Positions 43,590 through 52,427 of a stretch of 64,000 bases of DNA are shown piece after piece (the stretch's first letter is position 1; each line of letters begins with the position of its first letter). Position numbers and translations under genes: made by a program. Source of the DNA: a bacterium (GTDB taxonomy: Bacteria; Desulfobacterota; Binatia; HRBIN30; CADEER01); contig JAHBUY010000004.1 of NCBI GenBank assembly GCA_019637795.1, forward strand, positions 1-64,000. The letters are read 5' to 3'. The notes under the pieces were generated by a model. The model was not told where the DNA came from and made no database searches. It saw only the letters and a program-made list of their open reading frames with translations.

Positions 43590-43593
<4 letters not shown>
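42985..43593 (-). CDS. trpF: Phosphoribosylanthranilate isomerase
   Basis: The 202-residue TIM barrel performs the Amadori rearrangement in tryptophan synthesis. The catalytic Cys is in VKICGVT at the N-terminus and the catalytic Asp is in YVLADAH. IQFHGQE and LAGGLTPD are also conserved, and the end, [16 protein letters not shown], is typical. The GTG at 43593 overlaps the trpC stop by 4 bases (GTGA). Alternative readings upstream run inside trpC in another frame. Confidence 0.93.
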
Positions 43594-44368
<775 letters not shown>

Positions 44369-44372
<4 letters not shown>

Positions 44373-45382
44373 CGGTTGCTCCGCTCGATCAGCGCCTCCA
44401 ACTTACGGTGCGCTTCGCCCTTGTCCACCGACCGGGCAGCGGCGGCGACGCCATCGGCGATCGAGTCGGCGACTCCGCCCACGTACAGCGCTGCCCCGGC
44501 GTTGAGCAGGGCGATGTCGCGCTGCGCCGGCGTGGCGCGACCGCCGAGGATGGCGCGGATGATCGCCGCATTGGCGGCGGCGTCGCCGCCGGCGAGGTCC
44601 TCCATCCGGCAGGGCGCCAGTCCGGCCTCGCCGGGCGCGAACGGGAAGGTCCGCACCGCGCCGTCGCGCAGCTCGGCCAGCCAGCTCGGCCCGGTGAGCG
44701 ACAGCTCGTCGAGACCGTCCTCGCCGTGCACCACCAGCGCGCGATGGCTCCCCAGGCGGGCCAACGCCCGCGCCAGCGGCTCGACCCACTCGCGCCCGAA
44801 GACGCCCAGAAGCTGGCGCTGCGCCCCCGCCGGATTGGTGAGCGGCCCGAGCAGATTGAAGACCGTGCGCACGCCGAGCTCACGTCGCACCGCGGCGACG
44901 TGGCGCATCGCCGGATGGAAGGACTGGGCGAACAGGAAGCCGATGCCGATCTCGTCGATGCAGGCGGCCACCCCGGCCGCGTCGAGGTCGATGCGCACCC
45001 CGAGCGCCTCCAGGACGTCGGCGCCGCCGACCGCCCCCGACATGGCGCGATTGCCGTGCTTGGCCACCGCCAGTCCGGCGCCGGCGGCGATGAAGGCGGC
45101 GGCGGTGGAGATGTTGAACGTGTGCCGCATGTCGCCACCGGTGCCGCAGGTGTCGACCACCGAGCGCGTCACCGTCACCCGGGTCGCGTGCCGCCGCATC
45201 GCCCGCGCCGCGCCGGCGATCTCCTCCACCCGCTCGCCCTTCATGCGCAGGGCGATGAGGAACCCGGCGATCTGCGCCGGCGTCGCCTGCCCGTCCATGA
45301 TCGTCCGCACCACGCCCTCCACCGCCGATTCGGAGAGGTCGCGGCGCGCCGTCAGCTCGGCAATGGCGGTACGGATGTCCAT
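44369..45382 (-). CDS. trpD: Anthranilate phosphoribosyltransferase
   Basis: The 337-residue enzyme joins anthranilate to PRPP. The PRPP-binding motif is DTCGTGGD; KHGNRAMSG, FLFAQSFHPAMRHVA, TVFNLLGPLTNPA and HGEDGLDELSLTG follow in order. The ATG at 45382 has AAGG upstream, and a GTG at 45397 is an alternative. An imperfect inverted repeat fills the 85-base gap between this gene and trpG. Confidence 0.95.
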
Positions 45383-45393
45383 CGAAAAGGCCT

Positions 45394-45465
45394 TCACGCG
45401 GAGAATGGAGACACGGAGCTTCGCTTCTGGGCTCAGCGCTCTCCGGTGCTCCGTTCTCCGTGTGA
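45394..45465. repeat. Imperfect inverted repeat between trpG and trpD
   Basis: Arms of about 25 bases (45394-45419 and 45441-45465) match at about 20 positions and flank a 21-base centre. Both contain the CACGGAGAAnGGAG motif, which resembles short dispersed repeats common in environmental genomes. The left arm overlaps the alternative trpD start region. It could act as an attenuator or processing site, or be a REP-like insertion. Confidence 0.6.
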
Positions 45466-45466
45466 A

Positions 45467-46036
45467 TTATCTAGTCTGCTCCAGGAAGTTGCGCAGGAGG
45501 TGCTTGCCCTCCAGCGTGAGGATCGACTCGGGGTGGAACTGGACGCCCTCCAGCGGCAGGGACGTGTGGCGGACGCCCATGATCTCGCCCTCCGCGGTCC
45601 AGGCGGAGATCTCCAGGACCTCCGGGAGGGTCGCCCGCTCGATCACCAGCGAGTGATAGCGGGTGGCGTCGAACGGATTGGAGAGGTCGCGGAAGAGCGT
45701 CCGGCCGTCGTGCAGGATCGGCGAGGTCTTGCCGTGCATGATGCGGTCGGCCCGCACCACCCGGCCGCCGAGCGCGGCGCCGATGCACTGGTGGCCGAGG
45801 CAGACGCCGAGGATGGGCAGGCGGCCGGCGAGGCGCTCGATCACCGCGACCGAAACGCCGGCCTCGTTCGGACTGCACGGACCGGGCGAGATGACGATGC
45901 GCTGCGGCCGCCGGGCGGCGATCTCGTCGACGGTGATGGCATCGTTGCGCACCACCTGCACCTCCTCGCCCAGCTCCCCCAGGTACTGGACCAGGTTGTA
46001 GGTGAAGGAGTCGTAGTTATCGATCATCAGCAGCAT
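45467..46036 (-). CDS. trpG: Anthranilate synthase glutamine amidotransferase subunit
   Basis: The 189-residue class I amidotransferase supplies ammonia to TrpE. Landmarks are [30 protein letters not shown], the nucleophile Cys in [10 protein letters not shown], and the His-x-Glu pair in GVQFHPES. The protein may also serve as PabA in folate synthesis, as it does in many bacteria. The ATG at 46036 gives the usual [11 protein letters not shown] start and overlaps trpE by 10 bases; the ATG at 46027 is an alternative. Confidence 0.95.
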   Translation of the reverse strand: MLLMIDNYDSFTYNLVQYLGELGEEVQVVRNDAITVDEIAARRPQRIVISPGPCSPNEAGVSVAVIERLAGRLPILGVCLGHQCIGAALGGRVVRADRIMHGKTSPILHDGRTLFRDLSNPFDATRYHSLVIERATLPEVLEISAWTAEGEIMGVRHTSLPLEGVQFHPESILTLEGKHLLRNFLEQTR

Positions 46037-47520
46037 GGCGACATCGACTCCGCCAGCTTGACCGCCTGGAACAACGCCCGCGCCTTGTTCACGCACTCCG
46101 CGTGCTCGCGCTCGGGATCGGAATCGGCGACGATGCCGGCCCCCGCCTCGGCATAGATGACGCCGTCGTCGATCACCATCGTCCGGATGGCGATCGCGGT
46201 GTCCATGTTTCCCGAGAAGCCGAAGTAGCCGACCGCGCCGCCGTAGACGCCGCGGCGGATCGGCTCCAGCTCCTCGATGATCTCCATGGCGCGGATCTTC
46301 GGCGCGCCCGACAGGGTGCCGGCGGGGAAGGTCGCCCGGAACGCGTCGAAGCAGTCGTATCCGGCGGCGAGCTCGCCGCGCACGTTCGAGACCAGGTGCA
46401 TGACGTGCGAGTAGCGCTCCACCACCATGCGCTCGGTGACGGCGACCGTGCCGATGCGCGCCACGCGGCCGACGTCGTTGCGGCCGAGATCGACCAGCAT
46501 GATGTGCTCGGCGATCTCCTTCGGATCGGCGGCGAGCTCGGCCTCGAGCGCGCGGTCCTGCTGCTCGTCGGTGCCGCGCGGCCGCGTGCCGGCGATCGGC
46601 CGCACCGTCAGCTCGCGGCCCTCCAGCCGCGCCATCACCTCGGGCGAGGCGCCGAGCACGATGCGCCCGCCGGTGCGCAGGAAGAACATGTACGGCGACG
46701 GATTGAAGGTGCGCAGACAGCGGTAGATGTCGAAGGGATGGGCGCGCAGGGGGCACTGGAAGCGCTGCGCCAGGACCACCTGGATGACGTCGCCGGCGCG
46801 GATGTACTCCTTGGCCCGCTCGACGATCCCCTCGTACGCCGTCGGCTCGAAGTTGGAGCGGACCAGCGGCGGCCCCGCGCACTGCACCGGCGCCGGCGGC
46901 GCGACCGGGCGCCGCAGGCGTTCGACCACGGCGTCGACGCGAGCGCACGCGGCATCGTAGGCGGCCCGCAGGTCGCCGCCCGGCTCGACCAGGGCGTGCG
47001 CGACCACCTTCATCTTCTGCGCCACGGTGTCGAACACCACCAGCGCGTCGATCAGCATCAGATAGTAGTCGGGATGACCGAGGTCGTCGCGCGCCGTCGC
47101 CGGCAGCGTCTCGAAGCTGCGCACCAGGTCGTAGCCGAGAAAGCCGACCAGCCCGCCGGTGAAGCGCGGCAGCCCGGCGATGGGCACGGGGCGATAGGCG
47201 GCGAGCAGCGCCCGCGCCTCGCCGAGCGGATCGGCCGTCGCGCGGCTGGTGAACGGCCCGCCGGGCGGCCCGTCGGAGACCGTGCCGCCGCGGCAGATCA
47301 GCACCCGCGACGGCCCGGTGCCGAGGAAGCTGTAACGGGCCCACTTCTCGCCGCCCTCGACCGACTCGAAGAGGAAGGCGTCGCCGCCGTCGTCGAGCTT
47401 GAGGAAGGCGGACACCGGCGTGTCGAGATCGGCGAGGATCTCGCGGTACACCGGGATCAGGTTGCCCTCGGCGGCGTGGGCGCAGAAGGCGTCGAACTCG
47501 GGCTGATGGCTGGCGGTCAT
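46027..47520 (-). CDS. trpE: Anthranilate synthase component I
   Basis: The 497-residue chorismate-utilising enzyme makes anthranilate. Conserved segments include [99 protein letters not shown] and [14 protein letters not shown]. The N-terminal feedback region keeps YSFLG near [18 protein letters not shown]. No Trp-rich leader peptide precedes it, because the gene starts 10 bases after the SPOR gene. Confidence 0.96.
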   Translation of the reverse strand: MTASHQPEFDAFCAHAAEGNLIPVYREILADLDTPVSAFLKLDDGGDAFLFESVEGGEKWARYSFLGTGPSRVLICRGGTVSDGPPGGPFTSRATADPLGEARALLAAYRPVPIAGLPRFTGGLVGFLGYDLVRSFETLPATARDDLGHPDYYLMLIDALVVFDTVAQKMKVVAHALVEPGGDLRAAYDAACARVDAVVERLRRPVAPPAPVQCAGPPLVRSNFEPTAYEGIVERAKEYIRAGDVIQVVLAQRFQCPLRAHPFDIYRCLRTFNPSPYMFFLRTGGRIVLGASPEVMARLEGRELTVRPIAGTRPRGTDEQQDRALEAELAADPKEIAEHIMLVDLGRNDVGRVARIGTVAVTERMVVERYSHVMHLVSNVRGELAAGYDCFDAFRATFPAGTLSGAPKIRAMEIIEELEPIRRGVYGGAVGYFGFSGNMDTAIAIRTMVIDDGVIYAEAGAGIVADSDPEREHAECVNKARALFQAVKLAESMSPCC

Positions 47521-47530
47521 CGCGGCGCGC

Positions 47531-48151
47531 TCACTGCGACATCACCGTCGCCGCCTCCAGCCCCTCCGCCTCGCGCAGCTTGTTCTCCATGGCCTTCGCC
47601 GCCGCGCGGTCGCGGAAGCGACCGACCTTGACGGTGTACCAGGTCGCGTTGCCCACCTGCTTGGTGCCCGTGCTGGCGTCGTAGCCCTTGGCGCGCAGCG
47701 TGCGCGCCAGCATGACGGCGCGCACGGTATCGTTGGTCGAGTAGGCGAGCACCGTCCAGCTCCCGGCCGCCGCGGTCGGCGTCTGCGGCGGCCGTTTGGT
47801 CGCCGTGCTGACGGCGAGCGCCGCGGTCGGCGTCGCCGGCGGCGGCATCGGCGTCGCGCTGAACACCGGCGCGGCGTGGGTCGGCGCGGCCGTCGGTGGC
47901 AGTGCCGCCGGCACCGCCGGCGAGGCGACGGCTGGCGGCAGCGCGGTGGCGACCGGCAGGGGCGTCGGCGGAGCGTCGAGCGCCACCCGCAGCGGCTGCC
48001 GTTGGTGCAGCGACCGCTGGTCGGCCATGTCGTGCCCGACCCAGAAGCCGAAGACGAAGATGAACAGCGAGGCGAGGAGGAAGCCGAAGGTCAACGTGAT
48101 CAACTGTCCGAAACCCAGTCCGGCGCTCCGTCGCTCGCGTCGCTCCGCCAT
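47531..48151 (-). CDS. SPOR-domain membrane protein
   Basis: The 206-residue protein has a short cytoplasmic N-terminus and one transmembrane helix (GQLITLTFGFLLASLFIFVFGFWVG). A Pro/Ala/Thr-rich periplasmic linker and a C-terminal SPOR domain follow (SWTVLAYSTNDTVRAVMLA to WYTVKVGRFRDRAAAKAM). SPOR domains bind glycan strands stripped of stem peptides at division sites, so a role in cell division or envelope remodelling is likely. GGGGAGGGGGG lies directly before the ATG at 48151. It sits between argS and trpE with almost no gaps. Confidence 0.87.
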   Translation of the reverse strand: MAERRERRSAGLGFGQLITLTFGFLLASLFIFVFGFWVGHDMADQRSLHQRQPLRVALDAPPTPLPVATALPPAVASPAVPAALPPTAAPTHAAPVFSATPMPPPATPTAALAVSTATKRPPQTPTAAAGSWTVLAYSTNDTVRAVMLARTLRAKGYDASTGTKQVGNATWYTVKVGRFRDRAAAKAMENKLREAEGLEAATVMSQ

Positions 48152-48162
48152 CCCCCCTCCCC

Positions 48163-49923
48163 TCACATCGACTCGGGGGCGCGGACCCCGAGCAACCCGA
48201 GTCCCAGTTGCAGGACCCGTTGCACGGCCCGCGCCAGGTACAATCGCGCCTCGCGCACCCGCGGCTCGACGTCGAGGATGCGGTGTCGGTTGTAGCAGCG
48301 GTGGAAGGCGCCTGCGATCTCGATGAGGTGGAAGACGATGCGGTGCGGCTCGCGCTCGGCGGCGGCGTCCTCGATGACGTCCGGCATCTGCGCCAGCAGG
48401 CGCACCACCTCCTGCTCCTCCGCCTCGACCAGCGCCTCGAGATCGGCGCCGGCGGCGTCGGGAATCGCCAGCGAGGCGTCTCGCGCCTTGCGGAACAGCG
48501 TGCAGATGCGGGCATGGGCGTACTGCACGTAGAAGACCGGATTCTCCGACGACTGCCGGGTGGCGAGCGCGAGGTCGAACTCGAGCTGGCTGTCGCCCTT
48601 GCGCATCAGGAAGAAGAAGCGGGTCGCGTCCGGCCCGACCTCGTCCACCACCTCGCGCAGGGTGACGAACTCCCCGGTGCGTTTGCCCATGCGCACCGGC
48701 TCGCCGCCGCGCGTGAGCCGCACCAGTTGCACCAGGATGACGCGGAACTTGCCCGGATCCTTGCCCAGCGCCTCGATCGCCGCGGCGACGCGCTTGACGT
48801 AGCCGTGGTGGTCGGCGCCCCAGACGTCGATCAGCTCGTCATAGCCGCGCGAGATCTTCTCGCCGTGGTAGCCGATGTCGGCGGCGAAGTAGGTGAGCTC
48901 GCCGTCGCTGCGCTGCACGACCCGGTCCTTCTCGTCGCCGAACGGCTCGGAGCGGAACCAGCGGGCGCCGTCCTTCTCGTAGATGAAGCCGCGCGCCGCC
49001 ATCTCCTCGAGCGCCCGGCCGACGACGCCGGCCTCGTGCAGCGCCCGCTCGCTGACGAAGACGTCGATCTCGACGGCGATCGCCCGCATGTCCTCCTTGA
49101 TCTGCTCCAGCAGCCAGGCGGCGGCGCGCCGGCCGCAGACGGTGAAGCCGACCTCGCCGGCGAGGTGCAGGTAGGAGGCCGCCGCATCGGCCACCGCCTC
49201 GTCGTCGCCCGCTTGCAGGACGGGCGGCGCGCCGCGCAGCAGCCCGGGAATCTCGGTGCCGGTGGCGGCGGCGATGTCGTGCAGCAGCTCGTCGCGGTGG
49301 GCGATGATCAGCTCGCGCAGGTACTCGCCGGGATAGCCGTCCTCGGGGATCTCGGCGCGCACGCCGTAGGCCTGCAGCAGGCGCGCGTGCGCCGAGCGGG
49401 CCAGGGTCGCGACCTGTTTGCCGGCGTCGTTGACGTAGTACTCGCGGGTGACGTCGTACCCGGCGAAGGCGAGCAGCCGCGCCACCGCGTCGCCGAGCAC
49501 CGCGCCGCGCCCGTGCCCGACGTGCAGCGGGCCGGTCGGGTTGGCGCTGACGAACTCGATCAACACCCGCCGCCCGTGGCCCAGGTCCGGCCGGCCGAAG
49601 TCGGGCCGCTCGATCTCGCGCAGGGTCTGCGCCCAGAAGCGCGGCGAGAAGCGGAAGTTCAGGTAGCCGGGCCCGGCGATCTCCACCCCGGCCAGCAGCC
49701 CCTCGGGATCCTCGATGTGGGCGATGATCGCCTCGGCGATCGCGCGCGGCGCCTTGCGCTCGCCGCGCGCCAGGCCGAGCGCCACCGTGGACGCGAGATC
49801 GCCGAAGGCCGAGTCCTTGGGGACCTCGAAAAACAAAGGGGGGAGGCTCTCCAACTTCAGCGCTCCCCCCTCTTTGGCTCGGTTCAACGCGTGCTGAAGC
49901 AGCCCCTCAAGCCGGTGTCTCAT
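48163..49923 (-). CDS. argS: Arginyl-tRNA synthetase
   Basis: The 586-residue class I synthetase has an N-terminal Arg-tRNA additional domain (residues 1-100), then SANPTGPLHVGHGRGAVLGD with the HIGH-type HVGH motif. EYYVNDAGKQ and YFAADIGYHGEKI follow, then VWGADHHGYVKRV and the KMSK-equivalent VRMGKRTGEF. A DALR anticodon-binding domain ends the protein. The ATG at 49923 gives the normal N-terminus; the longer reading to 50040 covers the leader and promoter. It appears to be the first gene of the argS-SPOR-trp transcription unit. Confidence 0.96.
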   Translation of the reverse strand: MRHRLEGLLQHALNRAKEGGALKLESLPPLFFEVPKDSAFGDLASTVALGLARGERKAPRAIAEAIIAHIEDPEGLLAGVEIAGPGYLNFRFSPRFWAQTLREIERPDFGRPDLGHGRRVLIEFVSANPTGPLHVGHGRGAVLGDAVARLLAFAGYDVTREYYVNDAGKQVATLARSAHARLLQAYGVRAEIPEDGYPGEYLRELIIAHRDELLHDIAAATGTEIPGLLRGAPPVLQAGDDEAVADAAASYLHLAGEVGFTVCGRRAAAWLLEQIKEDMRAIAVEIDVFVSERALHEAGVVGRALEEMAARGFIYEKDGARWFRSEPFGDEKDRVVQRSDGELTYFAADIGYHGEKISRGYDELIDVWGADHHGYVKRVAAAIEALGKDPGKFRVILVQLVRLTRGGEPVRMGKRTGEFVTLREVVDEVGPDATRFFFLMRKGDSQLEFDLALATRQSSENPVFYVQYAHARICTLFRKARDASLAIPDAAGADLEALVEAEEQEVVRLLAQMPDVIEDAAAEREPHRIVFHLIEIAGAFHRCYNRHRILDVEPRVREARLYLARAVQRVLQLGLGLLGVRAPESM

Positions 49924-50355
49924 CCCCCGCCCGCCAGCGCCACGCACTGCCGTCACCGGTGTCGCTTCGCAGCGACGCAGAAGTCTGTCCCGTCGTGAAC
50001 ACGTTGCCGGGGTTGTATCGGAGGCCCTATGGGGGGTCAAGGCAGCCGGATTCCACGCCTGACAACGCCGATCGGCTCCGTTCCGCGGGCGGAAATTCGC
50101 GCCGAGCGCGACCTGCCGACTTGCAGGACGCGGCCCTGCCGATAGTCTCGGCGCGCGGGAACCACCGCGCGCGGCCAGCCGGCGCGCGGCCGGCTGCCTT
50201 CAGGGAGAGGACATCTTGCACATCGACGTCGGCATGATCGGGGATGTTGGCCTGACGCCGTCGGCGCCGCCGCGGGGCGGATCTCGCCCGGCGTCGGCGC
50301 GGCGCCCGCCCGATCCTCCTCGTCCACGCCGGGAGCGAGCCGGGAGCTGCCGATC
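49924..50355. other. Divergent argS-hemH intergenic region
   Basis: These 432 bases hold the argS promoter at 50012-50040. A hairpin at 49961-49976 (GTCGCT, loop GCGA on the minus strand, AGCGAC) lies in the argS leader. GC-rich palindromes occur around 50165-50205, including CAGCCGG/CCGGCTG. I see no gene. No riboswitch class can be named. Confidence 0.55.
50012..50040 (-). promoter_or_regulatory. Promoter of the argS-SPOR-trp transcription unit
   Basis: On the minus strand TTGACC (50040-50035, 5 of 6 matches) is separated by exactly 17 bases from TACAAC (50017-50012, 4 of 6). The leader to the ATG at 49923 would be about 80 bases and contains a 6-bp stem with a GNRA-type tetraloop. Confidence 0.65.
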
Positions 50356-51387
50356 ATGACGGGTCCGCCGCCCTTCGATGGCGTGTTGCTGCTGTCCTTC
50401 GGCGGACCGGAAGGACCCGACGACGTGATCCCCTTCCTGGAGAACGTGACCCGGGGTCGCGACATCCCGCGCGCCCGTCTCGAGGCGGTCGGCCAGCACT
50501 ACCGACTCTTCGGCGGCGTCAGCCCGATCAACGACGAGTGCCGAAAGCTGCTGGCCGCCCTGCGGGCGGAGCTGGCGCGCAACGGCCCGGCGCTTCCGGT
50601 CTACTGGGGCAACCGCCACTGGCACCCGATGCTGCCCGACACCCTGCGCGCAATGGCCGACGACGGGATTCGCCGCGCCGTCGCCGTGTGCACCTCCGCG
50701 TACAGCTCCTACTCGGGGTGCCGCCAGTATCTCGAGGACATCGCGCGCGCCCGGACCGCCGTCGGCGAGCGCGCGCCGCTCATCGAGAAGCTGCCGCCCT
50801 TCTTCAACCACCCGGCATTCATCGAGACCATGGTGGAGCACACGCGCGACGCCCTGGCGCGCCTGGGGCGCGCGTCGTCGCCGGCGCGCCTGGTGTTCAC
50901 CGCGCACTCGATTCCGACCGCGATGGCCGCGACCTGCGACTACGAGGCCGAGTTGCGCGAGGCGGCGGCGCTGGTCGCCGAGCGCCTGGGGCCGGCGGGC
51001 ACGCCCCACGATCTCGTCTTCCAGAGCCGCAGCGGCCCACCGACGCAGCCCTGGCTCGAACCCGACGTCTGCGACCACCTGCGGGCGCTCCGTCAGGCCG
51101 GCGTCGAGGCCGTGGTGCTGGTCCCCATCGGCTTCGTCGCCGACCACATGGAGGTCCGGTTCGATCTCGACATCCAGGCACGAGCGGTCGCCGACGAGAT
51201 CGGGCTGCGCATGGCGCGCGCGCGCGCCGCGGGCGCGGCGCCGGCCTTCGTCGCCGGGCTGCGCGAACTGATCGCCGGACACATCGCCGGACGCACCCCG
51301 CGCGCCCTCGGCAGCCGCGGGCCGCGGCCGTTCCCGTGCCCTCCCGGCTGCTGCGCCTACCGGCCGCAACGGCCGCCGGCGATCTGA
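50356..51387 (+). CDS. hemH: Ferrochelatase of the coproporphyrin (CpfC) or actinobacterial type
   Basis: The 343-residue enzyme inserts iron into a porphyrin. The N-terminus LLLSFGGPEGPDDVIPFLENVTRG and then GGVSPIND is the form seen in actinobacterial coproporphyrin ferrochelatases rather than E. coli HemH. The catalytic His is in VFTAHSIPT (about residue 184) and the acidic partner is in VVLVPIGFVADHMEV. Cys122 in SSYSGCRQY and a C-terminal CPPGCC group are candidate ligands of the [2Fe-2S] cluster known in some microbial ferrochelatases. GGAG lies just upstream. Whether protoporphyrin or coproporphyrin is used cannot be settled from one gene. Confidence 0.92.
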   Translation: MTGPPPFDGVLLLSFGGPEGPDDVIPFLENVTRGRDIPRARLEAVGQHYRLFGGVSPINDECRKLLAALRAELARNGPALPVYWGNRHWHPMLPDTLRAMADDGIRRAVAVCTSAYSSYSGCRQYLEDIARARTAVGERAPLIEKLPPFFNHPAFIETMVEHTRDALARLGRASSPARLVFTAHSIPTAMAATCDYEAELREAAALVAERLGPAGTPHDLVFQSRSGPPTQPWLEPDVCDHLRALRQAGVEAVVLVPIGFVADHMEVRFDLDIQARAVADEIGLRMARARAAGAAPAFVAGLRELIAGHIAGRTPRALGSRGPRPFPCPPGCCAYRPQRPPAI

Positions 51388-51984
51388 CGCCAGGGCGGCT
51401 TCCCCCCAGAGAGGCGCCAACCGGCGACGCGCGTCCGCCAAGGCGCGGCCCGGGACTCCATCGGGGTCGCCTTCGCGGGCTCGTCGGGTTGCGGGTGCGT
51501 GTCGGCGTCTCCGTCGACCTCTGCGGCATGCGCATCGTCGACGTCGCGTCACGGCGGCCGTCGAACGGCGTCGCGCACGGTGGTGCGATCGGATCGTCGT
51601 AACCGCCGCCACCCCTGATGCGCAGTGCTGCGGCGACTGCGACCGGTGCTTCCATCCGAGCTCGCTCCCGCCGCCTCGGCAGTCGGCGCCCCAGCGGTCC
51701 GCGCGACACGGTCCATGAGAACGAAATGAACCGTCTCTCATATTCCGATGGAAAAGTGTCATGCGTGTCGCGCGATTCACGCGTTCGTCGACGCGCATCG
51801 GCGATCGCACGCAGCACAATCGCACGTGCCGCCATCTTCCAGTTAGCCGTGTCGTCTGGTCTCGCGCTTGCTCAGCGCGAGCAGCCGCCGGGGGACGACG
51901 AAACGAGAGCAGTGGCAGGATCAACGACGACGATCGCGCGCGTGCTGCAACGCAGGCGTGCGCCCAACGAGAGGAGAGGGAGAG
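51388..51984. other. Non-coding stretch before the molybdenum hydroxylase genes
   Basis: About 600 bases contain no gene I can support. The stretch 51715-51790 is more AT-rich than its surroundings (ctctcatattccgatggaaaag) and is the likely position of the promoter for the 51985-56425 genes, but I see no convincing -35/-10 pair. Confidence 0.45.
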
Positions 51985-52416
51985 GTGATCACGCTGAACG
52001 TCAATGGCCAGTCGTACCAGGTCAACGTCGATGAGACGACGCCGCTGCTGTGGGTGCTGCGCGATGTGCTGGGGCTCACCGGGACGAAGTACGGCTGCGG
52101 TCGCGAGCTGTGCGGCGCCTGCACCGTGCTCGTCAACGGCCAGGAGGAGCACAGTTGCGTCTACGAGGTGAAGGAAGCGGCGGGGAAGAACGTGACGACC
52201 ATCGAAGGGCTGTCGCCGAATCACAGTCATCCGCTGCAGCAGGCGTGGATCGACCACCAGGTGCCGCAGTGCGGCTACTGCCAGTCGGGGATGCTGATGG
52301 CCGCGGCGGCGCGGCTGCGCGCCGGCGCGCCGGGAGCCGAAGTGGCGAACGAGCTCGGCAATCTGTGCGTCTGCGGCACCTACCTGCGCATCCGCAATGC
52401 GCTGAAGAGTCTGTGA
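51985..52416 (+). CDS. (2Fe-2S)-binding small subunit of a molybdenum hydroxylase
   Basis: The 143-residue protein carries two iron-sulfur clusters. The N-terminal plant-type ferredoxin domain has CGRELCGACTVLVNG and a further Cys in EEHSC. The C-terminal helical domain has QCGYCQSGMLMAA and LCVCGTYLRI. It passes electrons from the molybdenum site to an acceptor. GTG at 51985 follows GAGGAGAGGGAG and gives the usual short N-terminus before ITLNVNGQ. It overlaps or abuts the large-subunit gene and has no export signal of its own. Confidence 0.92.
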   Translation: MITLNVNGQSYQVNVDETTPLLWVLRDVLGLTGTKYGCGRELCGACTVLVNGQEEHSCVYEVKEAAGKNVTTIEGLSPNHSHPLQQAWIDHQVPQCGYCQSGMLMAAAARLRAGAPGAEVANELGNLCVCGTYLRIRNALKSL

Positions 52417-52427
52417 TGGAGGACGCC

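Noticed and set aside
48208..49998. 596-residue plus-strand open frame opposite argS
   Set aside because: ArgS motifs HVGH and VRMGK fix the coding strand; the antisense frame is a GC-codon shadow.
50216..50345. Short plus-strand frame before hemH (MIGDVGLTPSAPPRG)
   Set aside because: Low-complexity Arg/Pro/Ala composition, no ribosome binding site and no recognisable domain.
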